Shown piece after piece: positions 1-6,901 of a DNA stretch of 16,814 nucleotides; positions within the stretch are counted from its first letter, which is position 1; each line of letters starts with the position of its first letter. Position numbers and translations under genes: made by a program. The notes beneath the pieces are model-generated. The model made no database searches. It had not been told where the DNA came from and saw nothing but the letters and a program-made list of their open reading frames with translations. This DNA comes from an uncultured Oscillospiraceae bacterium (GTDB lineage Bacteria > Bacillota > Clostridia > Oscillospirales > Oscillospiraceae), in the NCBI GenBank assembly GCA_910588135.1, contig CAJUOT010000021.1, positions 25,225 to 42,038 of the forward strand, read 5' to 3'.

Positions 1-794
1 TCACTTTCGTGGTGACGGTCCCGAACGAGCCGGAAGCACCGCTCAGCGAGTCCGCCGGGATGGATGCGGGCATGGCTGGAATGGGCGGCAGCCCCTCCAT
101 GTCCGCCCCCAGCCCCTTCACCCCCGAGCAGTTTGTCTATCTCTACGACCACTATATGCCCCCCACCCGCTCGTCCTCCACCTACGAGGACAACCTGGAC
201 CTGCTGGGCTACACCCGGCTGGACTCCCCCTCCGCCATCAGCATCTACGCCACCACCTTCGCCCAGAAGGACGAGATCGCCGATTTGATCCAGGAATACA
301 ACGACGGGGTGGACAGCGAGGAAGACGAGATCACCTACACCGACTATGTGGCCCTGCTGATGAGCTCCATCACCGGGATCATCAGCGGCATCAGCTACCT
401 GCTCATCGCCTTCGTGTCCATCTCCCTGGTGGTGTCGTCCATCATGATCGGCATCATCACCAACATCTCCGTGCTGGAGCGCACCAAGGAGATCGGCATA
501 CTCCGGGCCGTGGGCGCGTCCAAGCGGGATGTGTCCCGGGTGTTCAACGCGGAGACGCTGATTGTGGGTCTGGCGGCGGGCCTGCTGGGCATCCTGGTCA
601 GCGTACTGGCCACCTTCCCCATCAATGCGGTGATCCACGACCTGACTGATCTCACCGACCTGAACGCCGTCCTGCCCCCCGCGGCGGGGGCCATCCTGGT
701 GGCCATCAGCGTGGCGCTCACCGTGTTCGCCGGACTGGTGCCCTCCCGGGGCGCGGCTAAGAAGGACCCGGTGGAGGCCCTGCGCAGCGAATAA
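1..794 (+). CDS. ABC transporter permease, FtsX/MacB-like (5' end outside window)
   Basis: The reading frame is already open at the window edge, so only the last 263 or so residues are visible. A hydrophilic, extracytoplasmic-type stretch rich in Pro, Ser and Gly is followed by a membrane segment (YVALLMSSITGIISGISYLL and on). Next comes the cytoplasmic coupling motif ERTKEIGILRAVGASKRDV, and then two more membrane segments ending in SRGAAKKDPVEALRSE. This is the classic C-terminal FtsX domain of MacB/LolC-type permeases, which work with an ATPase in lipid, peptide or drug export or in cell-wall hydrolase control. The ATPase partner is probably upstream but unseen. A hairpin at 874-908 probably ends the transcript. 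Family assignment is firm; the substrate cannot be told. Confidence 0.88.
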   Translation, partial: TFVVTVPNEPEAPLSESAGMDAGMAGMGGSPSMSAPSPFTPEQFVYLYDHYMPPTRSSSTYEDNLDLLGYTRLDSPSAISIYATTFAQKDEIADLIQEYNDGVDSEEDEITYTDYVALLMSSITGIISGISYLLIAFVSISLVVSSIMIGIITNISVLERTKEIGILRAVGASKRDVSRVFNAETLIVGLAAGLLGILVSVLATFPINAVIHDLTDLTDLNAVLPPAAGAILVAISVALTVFAGLVPSRGAAKKDPVEALRSE

Positions 795-873
795 GGAGAA
801 ACACGGGCGCAGGCTGGCCCGCCCGGATGAACCGGAACGAGGACGAGCGGAGGGGCGCTTGGAACGCAGCTCG

Positions 874-908
874 GGCAAAAACCCGGCCCCACGGGGCGGG
901 TTTTTGCC
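874..908 (+). terminator. Hairpin downstream of the ABC permease gene
   Basis: An 11-bp perfect outer stem (GGCAAAAACCC / GGGTTTTTGCC) encloses a GCCCC/GGGGC inner stem. The A-tract lies in the left arm and the T-tract in the right arm, so it could stop transcription on either strand. It lies before the promoter of the next gene, which fits a terminator. Confidence 0.7.
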
Positions 909-940
909 AAGCCGGCCATTCATTAAATTTTCCCGGGCCG

Positions 941-969
941 TTGCATTTCCACCCGCCCTGTGCTATCAT
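941..969 (+). promoter_or_regulatory. Sigma-A-type promoter of the LTA-synthase-like gene
   Basis: TTGCAT (941-946), 17-nt spacer, TATCAT (964-969), with an extended -10 TGC directly before it. The predicted start of transcription is near 976, about 70 nt ahead of the chosen ATG. Confidence 0.75.
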
Positions 970-1048
970 GTTAGGACAAGTTATCCGGCGGCCAAGGTGG
1001 GAAAAACTCCCGGCTTGCCCCGGAAATTCACAGGAAGTGACCTGCTTT

Positions 1049-3199
1049 ATGAATCGTTCCTACCTGGGCGGACGGCGCGCCGCCCCCTACCGTCACACCG
1101 GACGGCGTTCCATGGGCTCCCCCCTGCTGTCCATCCTCTTTTTCCCCGCCGCCATCCTCTACCATGAGCTGCTGCTGCGGGCCTTTGACCGCAGCACCCC
1201 CTTCTTCGACCTGGCGCTGCTCCGGATTCTGCTGTTCTCCGCGGCTGCGGGGCTGCTGCTCTTCCTGCTCCTGGATCTGCTCCCCTGGCGGAAGGCCGCC
1301 CGGATTGCCGGGGGCGTGGTGCTGGGGCTGGGCACAGTGCTGTTCTGCGTGGAGCGGGGCTGCCGGGCCACCTTCAACCTCTACTACGGCTTCGCTTTCA
1401 TGGGCGAGATGGCGGGCAACGTGGCCGGGGACTTCGGCTCCACCGTGGTGCAGGTGGTGCTGGGGCTGATCCCGTTCATCCTGCTGTCCTTCGTGCCTTT
1501 CGCGGCCTATATCCTCCTGCGGCAGACGGTGTTTCAGGAGGAAGGGCAGGAGATGGCGGCCCGTATCATCCTGGCGGCTGCCCTGGTGGTGTTCCAGGCA
1601 GGCGGCTGGGCCCTGTCCGCCTTCGGGGCCGAGGCAAATTATTACACCTACGAGTACACCGCCAACACCTCCATCCCCCATTTCGGGCTGGTGACCACCC
1701 TGCGGCTGGAGCTGGAATACGCCGTGCTGGGTGTGCCCATTCCCCCTCTGGGCGACCTCATTGACGACCCGGTGAACACCTCCGCTGTCGGCCCCGCCGG
1801 GAGCGAAACCCCCGGTCCCTCCGCCGACCCGTCCGCCGGTCCCTCTCAGAAGCCCATTCCCACCGGCCCCAACGCCCTGGACATCGACTTTGCGGCGCTG
1901 GCGGAGGAGGAGGGCGACAAAACCATCAAAAGCATCCACCAATATATGGCCAGCCTCACCCCCTCGGAGAAAAACGAATACACCGGGATGTTTGAGGGCA
2001 AGAACCTGATCCTGCTCACCGCCGAGGCCTTCTCCCCCTACGCCATTGACCAGGAGCTCACCCCAACCCTCTACAAGCTCACCCACGAGGGCTTCGTGTT
2101 CAACAACTTCTACCAGCCGGACTGGACGCTGTCCACCGTGGGCGGGGAGTTCTCCGTCACCACCGGCGTCATCCCCAACTGGATGAACGGCGGCTCCTCC
2201 CCCAAGGTCAGCGCCAGCCGCTCCATGCCCATCACCCTGCCCCACCTGTTCCCGGATAATTACAGCTTTCCCGCCTGGCACGACCACACCTATAATTATT
2301 ATCCCCGGGACAAATATCTACCCAACTACGGCTACGACTACAAAGGCATTGGGAATGGCCTTTCAATGACTAACAGCGTCAGCAAAAGGCTGTGGCCGGA
2401 ATCCGACCTGGAGATGATGGAGGAGACGGTTGACAGCTATATCGACGCCTGTGTGAAGGACGGCACCTCCTTCCACGCCTACTATATGACGGTGAGCGGC
2501 CACGGCCTGTACTCCTGGGGCGGCAACTCCATGTCCAAGAAGCACCGGGACGCGGTAGAGGCCAAATACCCCAGCCTGTCCGAGACCTCCCAGGCATACA
2601 TCGCCTGCAATATGGAGCTGGACTTGGCGCTGCAATATCTGGTGGACAAGCTGGAGGCGGCGGGCATCGCCGACGACACCCTCATCGTCATGGCCGCCGA
2701 CCACTATCCCTACCTGATGGTGATGGAGGACGGCACCGACTACTACAACGAGCTGCGGGGCTTCGAGGACAAGGAGGGGGACACCTCCCGGTACAAGAGC
2801 ACCCTGCTGATGTGGAGCGGCTGCATCGAGGAGCCGATTATCGTGGACACTCCCTGTTCCTCCGTGGACATTGTACCCACCATCTGCAACCTGTTCGGGC
2901 TGGAGTATGACTCCCGGCTCTATTCCGGGCGGGACATCTTTGCGGAGAATTACCAGCCCGACCAGTACTCCAACTGTATGCCCCTGGTGGTGTTCGCCAA
3001 CAACGTAAGCCGGGGCAACAGCTGGATCACCGCCGCGGGCACCTACGAGGCCAGCACCAAGACCTTCACCCCCAACGAGGGAGTCACCGTGGACGAGGAG
3101 TACGTCAGCCGCGTCCACCGGTTGGTGGCCGCCAAGGTGAACTACTCCAAGCTCATCATCCAGGATGACTACTACGCCCACCTGCCATTGGATGAATAA
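1049..3199 (+). CDS. LTA synthase-like membrane phosphotransferase (sulfatase fold)
   Basis: A 716-residue protein. The N-terminal ~210 residues carry several hydrophobic segments. A Pro/Ser/Gly-rich linker (about residues 243-276) then leads to an extracellular alkaline-phosphatase/sulfatase domain. Residues matching the LtaS catalytic set are visible: E326 (LLTAEAF), T363 (STVGGEF, the nucleophile position), H485 (SGHGLY) and D551-H552 (AADHYPY). The family moves glycerol-phosphate from phosphatidylglycerol to lipoteichoic acid or related polymers at the outer membrane face. I chose the ATG at 1049 because an open frame further upstream runs through a terminator and this promoter; AGGAAG lies 11 nt before 1049. 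MGSPLL at 1112 is an alternative. It is monocistronic, with its own promoter and terminator. The polymer made is not known. Confidence 0.9.
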   Translation: MNRSYLGGRRAAPYRHTGRRSMGSPLLSILFFPAAILYHELLLRAFDRSTPFFDLALLRILLFSAAAGLLLFLLLDLLPWRKAARIAGGVVLGLGTVLFCVERGCRATFNLYYGFAFMGEMAGNVAGDFGSTVVQVVLGLIPFILLSFVPFAAYILLRQTVFQEEGQEMAARIILAAALVVFQAGGWALSAFGAEANYYTYEYTANTSIPHFGLVTTLRLELEYAVLGVPIPPLGDLIDDPVNTSAVGPAGSETPGPSADPSAGPSQKPIPTGPNALDIDFAALAEEEGDKTIKSIHQYMASLTPSEKNEYTGMFEGKNLILLTAEAFSPYAIDQELTPTLYKLTHEGFVFNNFYQPDWTLSTVGGEFSVTTGVIPNWMNGGSSPKVSASRSMPITLPHLFPDNYSFPAWHDHTYNYYPRDKYLPNYGYDYKGIGNGLSMTNSVSKRLWPESDLEMMEETVDSYIDACVKDGTSFHAYYMTVSGHGLYSWGGNSMSKKHRDAVEAKYPSLSETSQAYIACNMELDLALQYLVDKLEAAGIADDTLIVMAADHYPYLMVMEDGTDYYNELRGFEDKEGDTSRYKSTLLMWSGCIEEPIIVDTPCSSVDIVPTICNLFGLEYDSRLYSGRDIFAENYQPDQYSNCMPLVVFANNVSRGNSWITAAGTYEASTKTFTPNEGVTVDEEYVSRVHRLVAAKVNYSKLIIQDDYYAHLPLDE

Positions 3200-3202
3200 A
3201 TG

Positions 3203-3230
3203 AAGGCCCTCCCCGGTGGGGAGGGCCTTT
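3203..3230 (+). terminator. Intrinsic terminator after the LTA-synthase-like gene
   Basis: A 12-bp perfect stem (AAGGCCCTCCCC / GGGGAGGGCCTT) with a GGT loop begins 3 nt after the stop codon. Read on the minus strand it is followed by a moderately T-rich CATTTATTC, so it may also serve the convergent lipid-kinase gene. Confidence 0.8.
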
Positions 3231-3247
3231 CACTGTTCTGTTTTGCG

Positions 3248-3400
3248 GCTCCGCGCTTCCGCTTTGTCACGCTGCTCAGCCGGCTGACCGCTCGGCCGCT
3301 TTCGCTCCGACTTGGCCGGGTCTCGGGGCGCCTGCGCCCCTCCGCCCGGCCTCACTTCGCTCCAAGCTCCTTCGCAGCCGTCTGCTCCGCGCTTCCGCTT
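3248..3400. repeat. 17-bp direct repeat around the 3' end of the lipid-kinase gene
   Basis: GCTCCGCGCTTCCGCTT occurs at 3248-3264 and again at 3384-3400. The second copy lies inside the last codons of the minus-strand lipid kinase. A related 13-mer, CGCTCCAAGCTCC, occurs at 3358-3370 and at 4474-4486 in the azlC leader. The stretch 3231-3351 between the genes also contains small hairpins, such as GGGGCG-CCTG-CGCCCC at 3325-3340, and shows no gene. This looks like a family of short GC-rich intergenic repeats. Confidence 0.6.
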
Positions 3401-4293
3401 CCACACGCGATGGTCAGCGCCCGGGGCAGGTTTTGCACATGGGTCACCGCCTGCTCGCCGCCAAACTCGCCGTCCACCGTCCAGGCCACGCCCTGGCTGC
3501 ACGCAAAGGTCACCGAGCCCGCGGAGAAGCCGGTCACCGCGCCGTCCTCCGCCATTTCCAGGGTGGTGAGGGCGGTGAGAATGGACTGCCAGTCCTTGGC
3601 GGTCTTGGGCTGGCGGATCAGGATCACCTCAAAGCGTCCGTCGTCCAGCCGCACCTTGTCCCGGGGGAGGTTCACCAGCCCCCCCACCGAAACCGTGTTG
3701 CCCACCATGCCGTAGATGAAGTCCCCCTCCGCCTGCTGGCCCTCCGGAGTCGTCACCTTCATGTGGCAGCTCGGAATACTGGCCAGCCGGCCCATCCCCT
3801 CCAGCACATAGGCAAAATGGCCCAGCAGGTTCTTGCTGGCCTGGGGCGTGGAGTAGGACACGTCGGTGAACAGCCCGAAAGCGGCCACATAGGTGAAGGG
3901 ACGGCCCTCCGCCTCCCCCACGTCGATGGGCCTGGGGATTCCCGCCCCCGCCACCTCTGCCAGCTCCGGCAGGGTTTTGGGAAGCTCCAGCGTGCGGGAA
4001 AAATCGTTGGTGGTGCCCGCCGGGATGTAGCCCAGCACGGGCCGCCTGTCCTCCGGCAGGGCCAGGAGGCCCCGGACGGTCTCATTGAGGGTGCCGTCCC
4101 CCCCGCAGCACACCACCCGGTCATAGCCTGCCCCCTGCTCCCGGACGGCGGCAGCAGCGTCTCCCCGGGCCTGGGTGGGATGGACGGTGATCTCGTAGCC
4201 CTGACGGGCAAACACCTCCAGCGCGTCGGACAGGCTGGCCTTTGCGGTTTTCCTCCCGGCGGCGGGGTTATAGATGTACAACAGCTTTTTCAT
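3352..4293 (-). CDS. Diacylglycerol/lipid kinase family protein (YegS/DgkB-like)
   Basis: A 313-residue soluble or peripheral enzyme with the DAGK catalytic fold. It shows NPAAG near residues 9-13, the nucleotide-binding GGDGTLNE at 64-71, PAGTTNDFSR at 91-100 and a C-terminal WTVDGEFGG. The family phosphorylates diacylglycerol or related lipids using ATP. A lipoteichoic-acid-type enzyme lies next door and releases diacylglycerol, so recycling of that product is a plausible role, but this is inference. The start at 4293 is preferred over 4344 because GGAGG sits about 8 nt upstream. The last ~12 residues (GSGSAEQTAAKELGAK region) are encoded by a DNA repeat and are probably not functional. It is divergent from azlCD. 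Confidence 0.9.
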   Translation of the reverse strand: MKKLLYIYNPAAGRKTAKASLSDALEVFARQGYEITVHPTQARGDAAAAVREQGAGYDRVVCCGGDGTLNETVRGLLALPEDRRPVLGYIPAGTTNDFSRTLELPKTLPELAEVAGAGIPRPIDVGEAEGRPFTYVAAFGLFTDVSYSTPQASKNLLGHFAYVLEGMGRLASIPSCHMKVTTPEGQQAEGDFIYGMVGNTVSVGGLVNLPRDKVRLDDGRFEVILIRQPKTAKDWQSILTALTTLEMAEDGAVTGFSAGSVTFACSQGVAWTVDGEFGGEQAVTHVQNLPRALTIACGSGSAEQTAAKELGAK

Positions 4294-4349
4294 GGAAGCT
4301 CCCTCCACAGCTCTTGCGGCCCGGCGGGGCCGGACCCATATCAAACCGT

Positions 4350-4378
4350 ATTATAGCCAAATCCTTCCGGAATTACAA
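4350..4378 (-). promoter_or_regulatory. Promoter of the lipid-kinase gene
   Basis: On the minus strand: TTGTAA (4378-4373), 17-nt spacer, perfect TATAAT (4355-4350). Transcription would start about 50 nt ahead of the ATG at 4293. Confidence 0.75.
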
Positions 4379-4402
4379 TGAACAATCTGTAAAACCCTGC
4401 CC

Positions 4403-4431
4403 TTGTCACCGGGGAGGGGTGACGGTATAAT
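4403..4431 (+). promoter_or_regulatory. Promoter of azlCD with inverted repeat in the spacer
   Basis: TTGTCA (4403-4408), 17-nt spacer, TATAAT (4426-4431). The inverted repeat GTCACC (4405-4410), 7 nt, GGTGAC (4418-4423) overlaps the -35 box and fills most of the spacer, a typical place for a repressor or spacer-twisting activator. Transcription would start near 4438, giving a leader of about 93 nt that contains a copy of the CGCTCCAAGCTCC repeat. Confidence 0.75.
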
Positions 4432-4530
4432 CATTATGTCAATTGCGTGGGCCTTGGGCTTTTGCCTTCGCTCCGCTCCAAGCTCCCTCGCTGCCCGCTT
4501 CTACAAGCTTCTCACAAGGATGTGACACAA

Positions 4531-5250
4531 ATGAACCGGAAAACCCTGGCCGCCGCCTTCCCCCACACCGTCCCGGTGCTCATGGGCTACCTGTCCATCG
4601 GCGTGGTGTTCGGCTGGATGCTGTCCGCGGCGGGCTTCGCCCCCACCTGGGCGGCCCTGATGTCCGTGACCATCTACGCCGGCAGCGGACAGTACCTGGG
4701 GGTGGAGCTGCTGAAAAACGCCTCCCCCCTTGGGGATGCCGCCTTCCTCACCCTTATCATCAATTTCCGCCACCTGGTGTACGGCCTGTCCATGCTGGAA
4801 AAATTCCAGGGCATGGGCTGGCGGAAGCTGTACATGATCTTCTCCCTCACCGACGAGACCTATGCCCTGCTGGCCGGGGTGGAGGCTCCCCCGGGGGTGG
4901 ACGAGAAGGGCTTCTATTTTGCCATCGCCCTGCTGGACCACCTGTACTGGATCGTGGGATCAGTCATCGGCGCGGTGGCGGGGGCGCTCATCACCATCAA
5001 CACGGCGGGCATTGACTTTGCCATGACCGCCCTGTTCCTGGTCATCGCCGTGGAGCAGTGGCAGTCTGGCGGGCACCACGCCCCGGTATATCTGGGGGCG
5101 GCGGGCACCCTGGCCTGCCTGCTGGTGTTCGGCCCGGAAAACGGGCGGTTCCTGATCCCGGCGCTGGCCATCCTGGTGATGGGGCTGCTGCTGATGCGCC
5201 CCACGCTGGACAGGCCGGAAGCTCCGGCAAAGGGAGGCGGCGCCCTATGA
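4531..5250 (+). CDS. azlC: AzlC family branched-chain amino-acid exporter, large subunit
   Basis: A 239-residue, very hydrophobic protein with the AzlC signature: FPHTVPVLMGYLSIGVVFG at the N-terminus, AGSGQY near residue 50, INFRHLVYGLSM, and TDETYALL. With AzlD it forms an inner-membrane exporter of leucine, valine and analogues (as in Bacillus azlCD and E. coli ygaZH). I chose the ATG at 4531 because AAGGA precedes it and the resulting length fits the family; the upstream in-frame ATG at 4447 lies only about 9 nt after the predicted transcript start and would add an arginine/serine tail encoded by repeat DNA. The 3' end overlaps azlD by ATGA. Confidence 0.92.
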   Translation: MNRKTLAAAFPHTVPVLMGYLSIGVVFGWMLSAAGFAPTWAALMSVTIYAGSGQYLGVELLKNASPLGDAAFLTLIINFRHLVYGLSMLEKFQGMGWRKLYMIFSLTDETYALLAGVEAPPGVDEKGFYFAIALLDHLYWIVGSVIGAVAGALITINTAGIDFAMTALFLVIAVEQWQSGGHHAPVYLGAAGTLACLLVFGPENGRFLIPALAILVMGLLLMRPTLDRPEAPAKGGGAL

Positions 5251-5573
5251 CCACCTCCCAAATCGCCGCCCTGGTGGCCGTGATGGCCGTGGTGACCTTC
5301 CTCACCCGGGCCCTGCCCTTTCTGCTCTTCGGCCGGGGCGGGGAGCCGCCCCGCGTCGTGCTCTACCTGGGGCGGTTCCTGCCCCCGGCGGTCATCGCCA
5401 TGCTCATCGTGTACTGCTACCGCAATACCAGCTTCTCCGCCGTGAGCGGCTGGGCCCCCGGCCTCATCGCAGGGCTGGCGGTGGTGGGCCTCCACCTGTG
5501 GAAGAAAAACAATATGCTGTCCATCGTGGGGGGCACCATCCTGTACATGGTGCTGGTGCAGGCGGTGTTTTAG
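5247..5573 (+). CDS. azlD: AzlD family branched-chain amino-acid exporter, small subunit
   Basis: A 108-residue protein with about four hydrophobic segments and the AzlD pattern: TRALPFLLF near residues 20-28, then LGRFLPPAVIAMLIVYCYR and a C-terminal ILYMVLVQAVF. Its ATG overlaps the azlC stop (ATGA, 5247-5250) and GGGAGG lies at 5232-5237 within azlC, so the two are translationally coupled. It is the partner subunit needed for AzlC transport activity. No clear terminator follows; the palindromes at 5581-5616 come directly after. Confidence 0.92.
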   Translation: MTTSQIAALVAVMAVVTFLTRALPFLLFGRGGEPPRVVLYLGRFLPPAVIAMLIVYCYRNTSFSAVSGWAPGLIAGLAVVGLHLWKKNNMLSIVGGTILYMVLVQAVF

Positions 5574-5580
5574 GCCGCGC

Positions 5581-5616
5581 TCAACCCCTGGTTGACCCGG
5601 CTGGAAAACGGGGTCA
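5581..5616. promoter_or_regulatory. Two overlapping operator-like palindromes upstream of the HTH regulator
   Basis: TCAACC-CCT-GGTTGA (5581-5595) is a perfect 6+3+6 inverted repeat. TGACCC (5593-5598) and GGGTCA (5611-5616) form a second one with 12 nt between the arms. The second ends directly before the -35 box of the next promoter. Neither is followed by a T-tract, so protein-binding sites are more likely than terminators. Confidence 0.5.
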
Positions 5617-5645
5617 TTGCCTTTCGCCTCAAACCCGGTTATGAT
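5617..5645 (+). promoter_or_regulatory. Promoter of the HTH-TPR regulator
   Basis: TTGCCT (5617-5622), 17-nt spacer, TATGAT (5640-5645). The start would lie near 5652, about 38 nt ahead of the ATG. Confidence 0.65.
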
Positions 5646-5689
5646 AGTCATACACTTGAGTGGATCACATTGACCGGGAGGATATAACA

Positions 5690-6712
5690 ATGGAATTGGG
5701 AAATCAGATCAAGGCGCTGCGCCTCCAGCGGGGCGTCACCCAGGAGGCGCTGGCCCAGCATCTGAACGTCAGCCCCCAGGCGGTGAGCAAGTGGGAGCGG
5801 GGCGCCGCCCTGCCCGACGTGCAGCTGCTGCCCGCCCTCTCCGCCTATTTTGGCGTCACCATCGACGCGCTGTTCGCCCTGTCCGACGACACCCGGATGG
5901 AGCGCATTCAGAATATGCTGTGGGACGAGCGGGTGCTGGACCGGGCGGTGGTGGAGACCGACCGGGCGTTCCTGCTGGAAAAGGCCCGGCGGGAACCGGA
6001 CAACGGCAGACCCCATGCGCTGCTGGCCGGCATGGAAGATCACCTTTCGGATGAGCACCGGGAGCGGGCGGCGGAGTACGCCCGGGAATCCCTGGCCCGG
6101 GACCCCATGTGCAAGGACGCCCACGACACGCTGGTTCACGCCATGGGCGGGAAGCTGGCGGACTGGTGCTCCACCAACCACCGGGAGCTCATCCGCTGGT
6201 ACGAGGGGTTTTTGGAGGCAAACCCGGGGTGCAGGAGCGGCTATCTCTGGCTGCTGGACCAGCTCATCGACGACGGGCGGCTGGACGAGGCCCGCGCGTG
6301 GCTGGAGCGCATGGAGCCGGTGGACGGCACCTACCGCACGCCGTTGTACCGGGGCCATATTGCCTGGGCCGGCGGCAGCCACGATGGAGCCATGGCCGTC
6401 TGGGAACAGATGTGCCGGGACTGGCCGGACGAGTGGTGCGTGTGGCTGTCCATAGGGGACGCCATGGCCCGCACGGGGCAGTATGGCAGGGCAAAGGACT
6501 ACTACCGCCGGGCCTTCGACCTCCAGCCCCCGCCCAAATTTGTGGACAGCCTGGAATCCATCGCCCAGGTGTGTGAACTGGACGGGGATATTCCCGGCGC
6601 GGTGGCCGCCCTGGAAGAAGAGGTGGCGCTGCTGGCGGAGCAGTGGGACGTTCGCACCGGCGAGACGGTGGACAAGGTGCGCCGGGAAATCGCCCGGCTG
6701 AAGGCACTGTGA
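5690..6712 (+). CDS. XRE-family HTH regulator with TPR-like C-terminal region
   Basis: A 340-residue protein. Residues ~5-62 form a Cro/C1-type helix-turn-helix (NQIKALRLQRGVTQEALAQHL, then VSPQAVSKWERG and LPALSAYFGVTIDALF). The rest (~75-340) is a series of amphipathic helix pairs with Trp/Tyr/Ala/Gly spacing typical of tetratricopeptide-like repeats, for example GQYGRAKDYYRRAF. Regulators of this build may sense a peptide or partner protein through the TPR part. The ATG at 5690 is chosen because GGGAGG ends 8 nt before it; a GTG at 5660 has no such site. It is monocistronic between its own promoter and the hairpin at 6719. Target genes are not shown; the palindromes at 5581-5616 and the azlCD spacer repeat are candidates. 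Confidence 0.87.
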   Translation: MELGNQIKALRLQRGVTQEALAQHLNVSPQAVSKWERGAALPDVQLLPALSAYFGVTIDALFALSDDTRMERIQNMLWDERVLDRAVVETDRAFLLEKARREPDNGRPHALLAGMEDHLSDEHRERAAEYARESLARDPMCKDAHDTLVHAMGGKLADWCSTNHRELIRWYEGFLEANPGCRSGYLWLLDQLIDDGRLDEARAWLERMEPVDGTYRTPLYRGHIAWAGGSHDGAMAVWEQMCRDWPDEWCVWLSIGDAMARTGQYGRAKDYYRRAFDLQPPPKFVDSLESIAQVCELDGDIPGAVAALEEEVALLAEQWDVRTGETVDKVRREIARLKAL

Positions 6713-6718
6713 CAAAAA

Positions 6719-6750
6719 GGCCGCGCGGGCATTGCCCGCGCGGCCTCCTC
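6719..6750 (+). terminator. Terminator after the HTH-TPR gene
   Basis: A 12-bp perfect stem GGCCGCGCGGGC / GCCCGCGCGGCC (6719-6745) with an ATT loop. AAAAA precedes it on the left and the pyrimidine-rich TCCTCC follows, starting 7 nt after the stop codon. The T-tract is weak, but the stem is very stable. Confidence 0.75.
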
Positions 6751-6751
6751 C

Positions 6752-6780
6752 TTGCCTTTCTTGGCGGGATATGGTAGGAT
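6752..6780 (+). promoter_or_regulatory. Promoter of the leader-peptide/GNAT transcript
   Basis: TTGCCT (6752-6757), 17-nt spacer, TAGGAT (6775-6780). Transcription from about 6787 would give a 30-nt lead into the small leader ORF. Confidence 0.6.
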
Positions 6781-6816
6781 AGCTTCATCTTATACAGAAA
6801 GGGGAAGATAGCAATT

Positions 6817-6861
6817 ATGAAACGGAGCAACGCGCGCGGCGGGAGGGCCCGCGTCCGATAA
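6817..6861 (+). CDS. Putative 14-residue basic leader peptide
   Basis: ATG at 6817 encodes MKRSNARGGRARVR and stops at 6859-6861. AAAGGGGAAG lies about 10 nt upstream, a good ribosome site, and the predicted transcript starts only 30 nt earlier. The last five residues (RARVR) hold overlapping Arg-X-Arg motifs, the type at which macrolides are known to arrest ribosomes. The ORF ends 8 nt before a hairpin that pairs with the ribosome site of the acetyltransferase gene, the arrangement seen in erm and cat leaders. The ORF is short and could arise by chance; its position is the main support. Confidence 0.45.
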   Translation: MKRSNARGGRARVR

Positions 6862-6889
6862 AGTCTGCCCTCCAAATCAAGTTTGGAGG
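6842..6889 (+). promoter_or_regulatory. Alternative RNA hairpins controlling the GNAT ribosome site
   Basis: CCTCCAAA (6869-6876), loop TCAAG, TTTGGAGG (6882-6889) is a perfect 8-bp hairpin that buries the GGAGG ribosome site of the next gene. The same left arm can instead pair, as GCCCTCC (6867-6873), with GGAGGGC (6842-6848) inside leader codons 9-11, which frees the site. The two structures exclude each other. Confidence 0.5.
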
Positions 6890-6901
6890 AACATTTGAAA
6901 T

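Noticed and set aside
827..1048. Upstream extension of the LTA-synthase-like protein to 827
   Set aside because: The extension runs through a terminator hairpin (874-908) and the promoter (941-969), and its translation has no family resemblance.
1028..2287. Long minus-strand frame opposite the LTA-synthase-like gene
   Set aside because: Gly/Gln/His-rich low-complexity translation with no domain pattern, opposite a gene with all catalytic motifs.
3433..4356. 307-codon plus-strand frame opposite the lipid kinase
   Set aside because: His/Gly/Arg/Pro-rich shadow; the minus strand shows GGDGTLNE and PAGTTNDF motifs.
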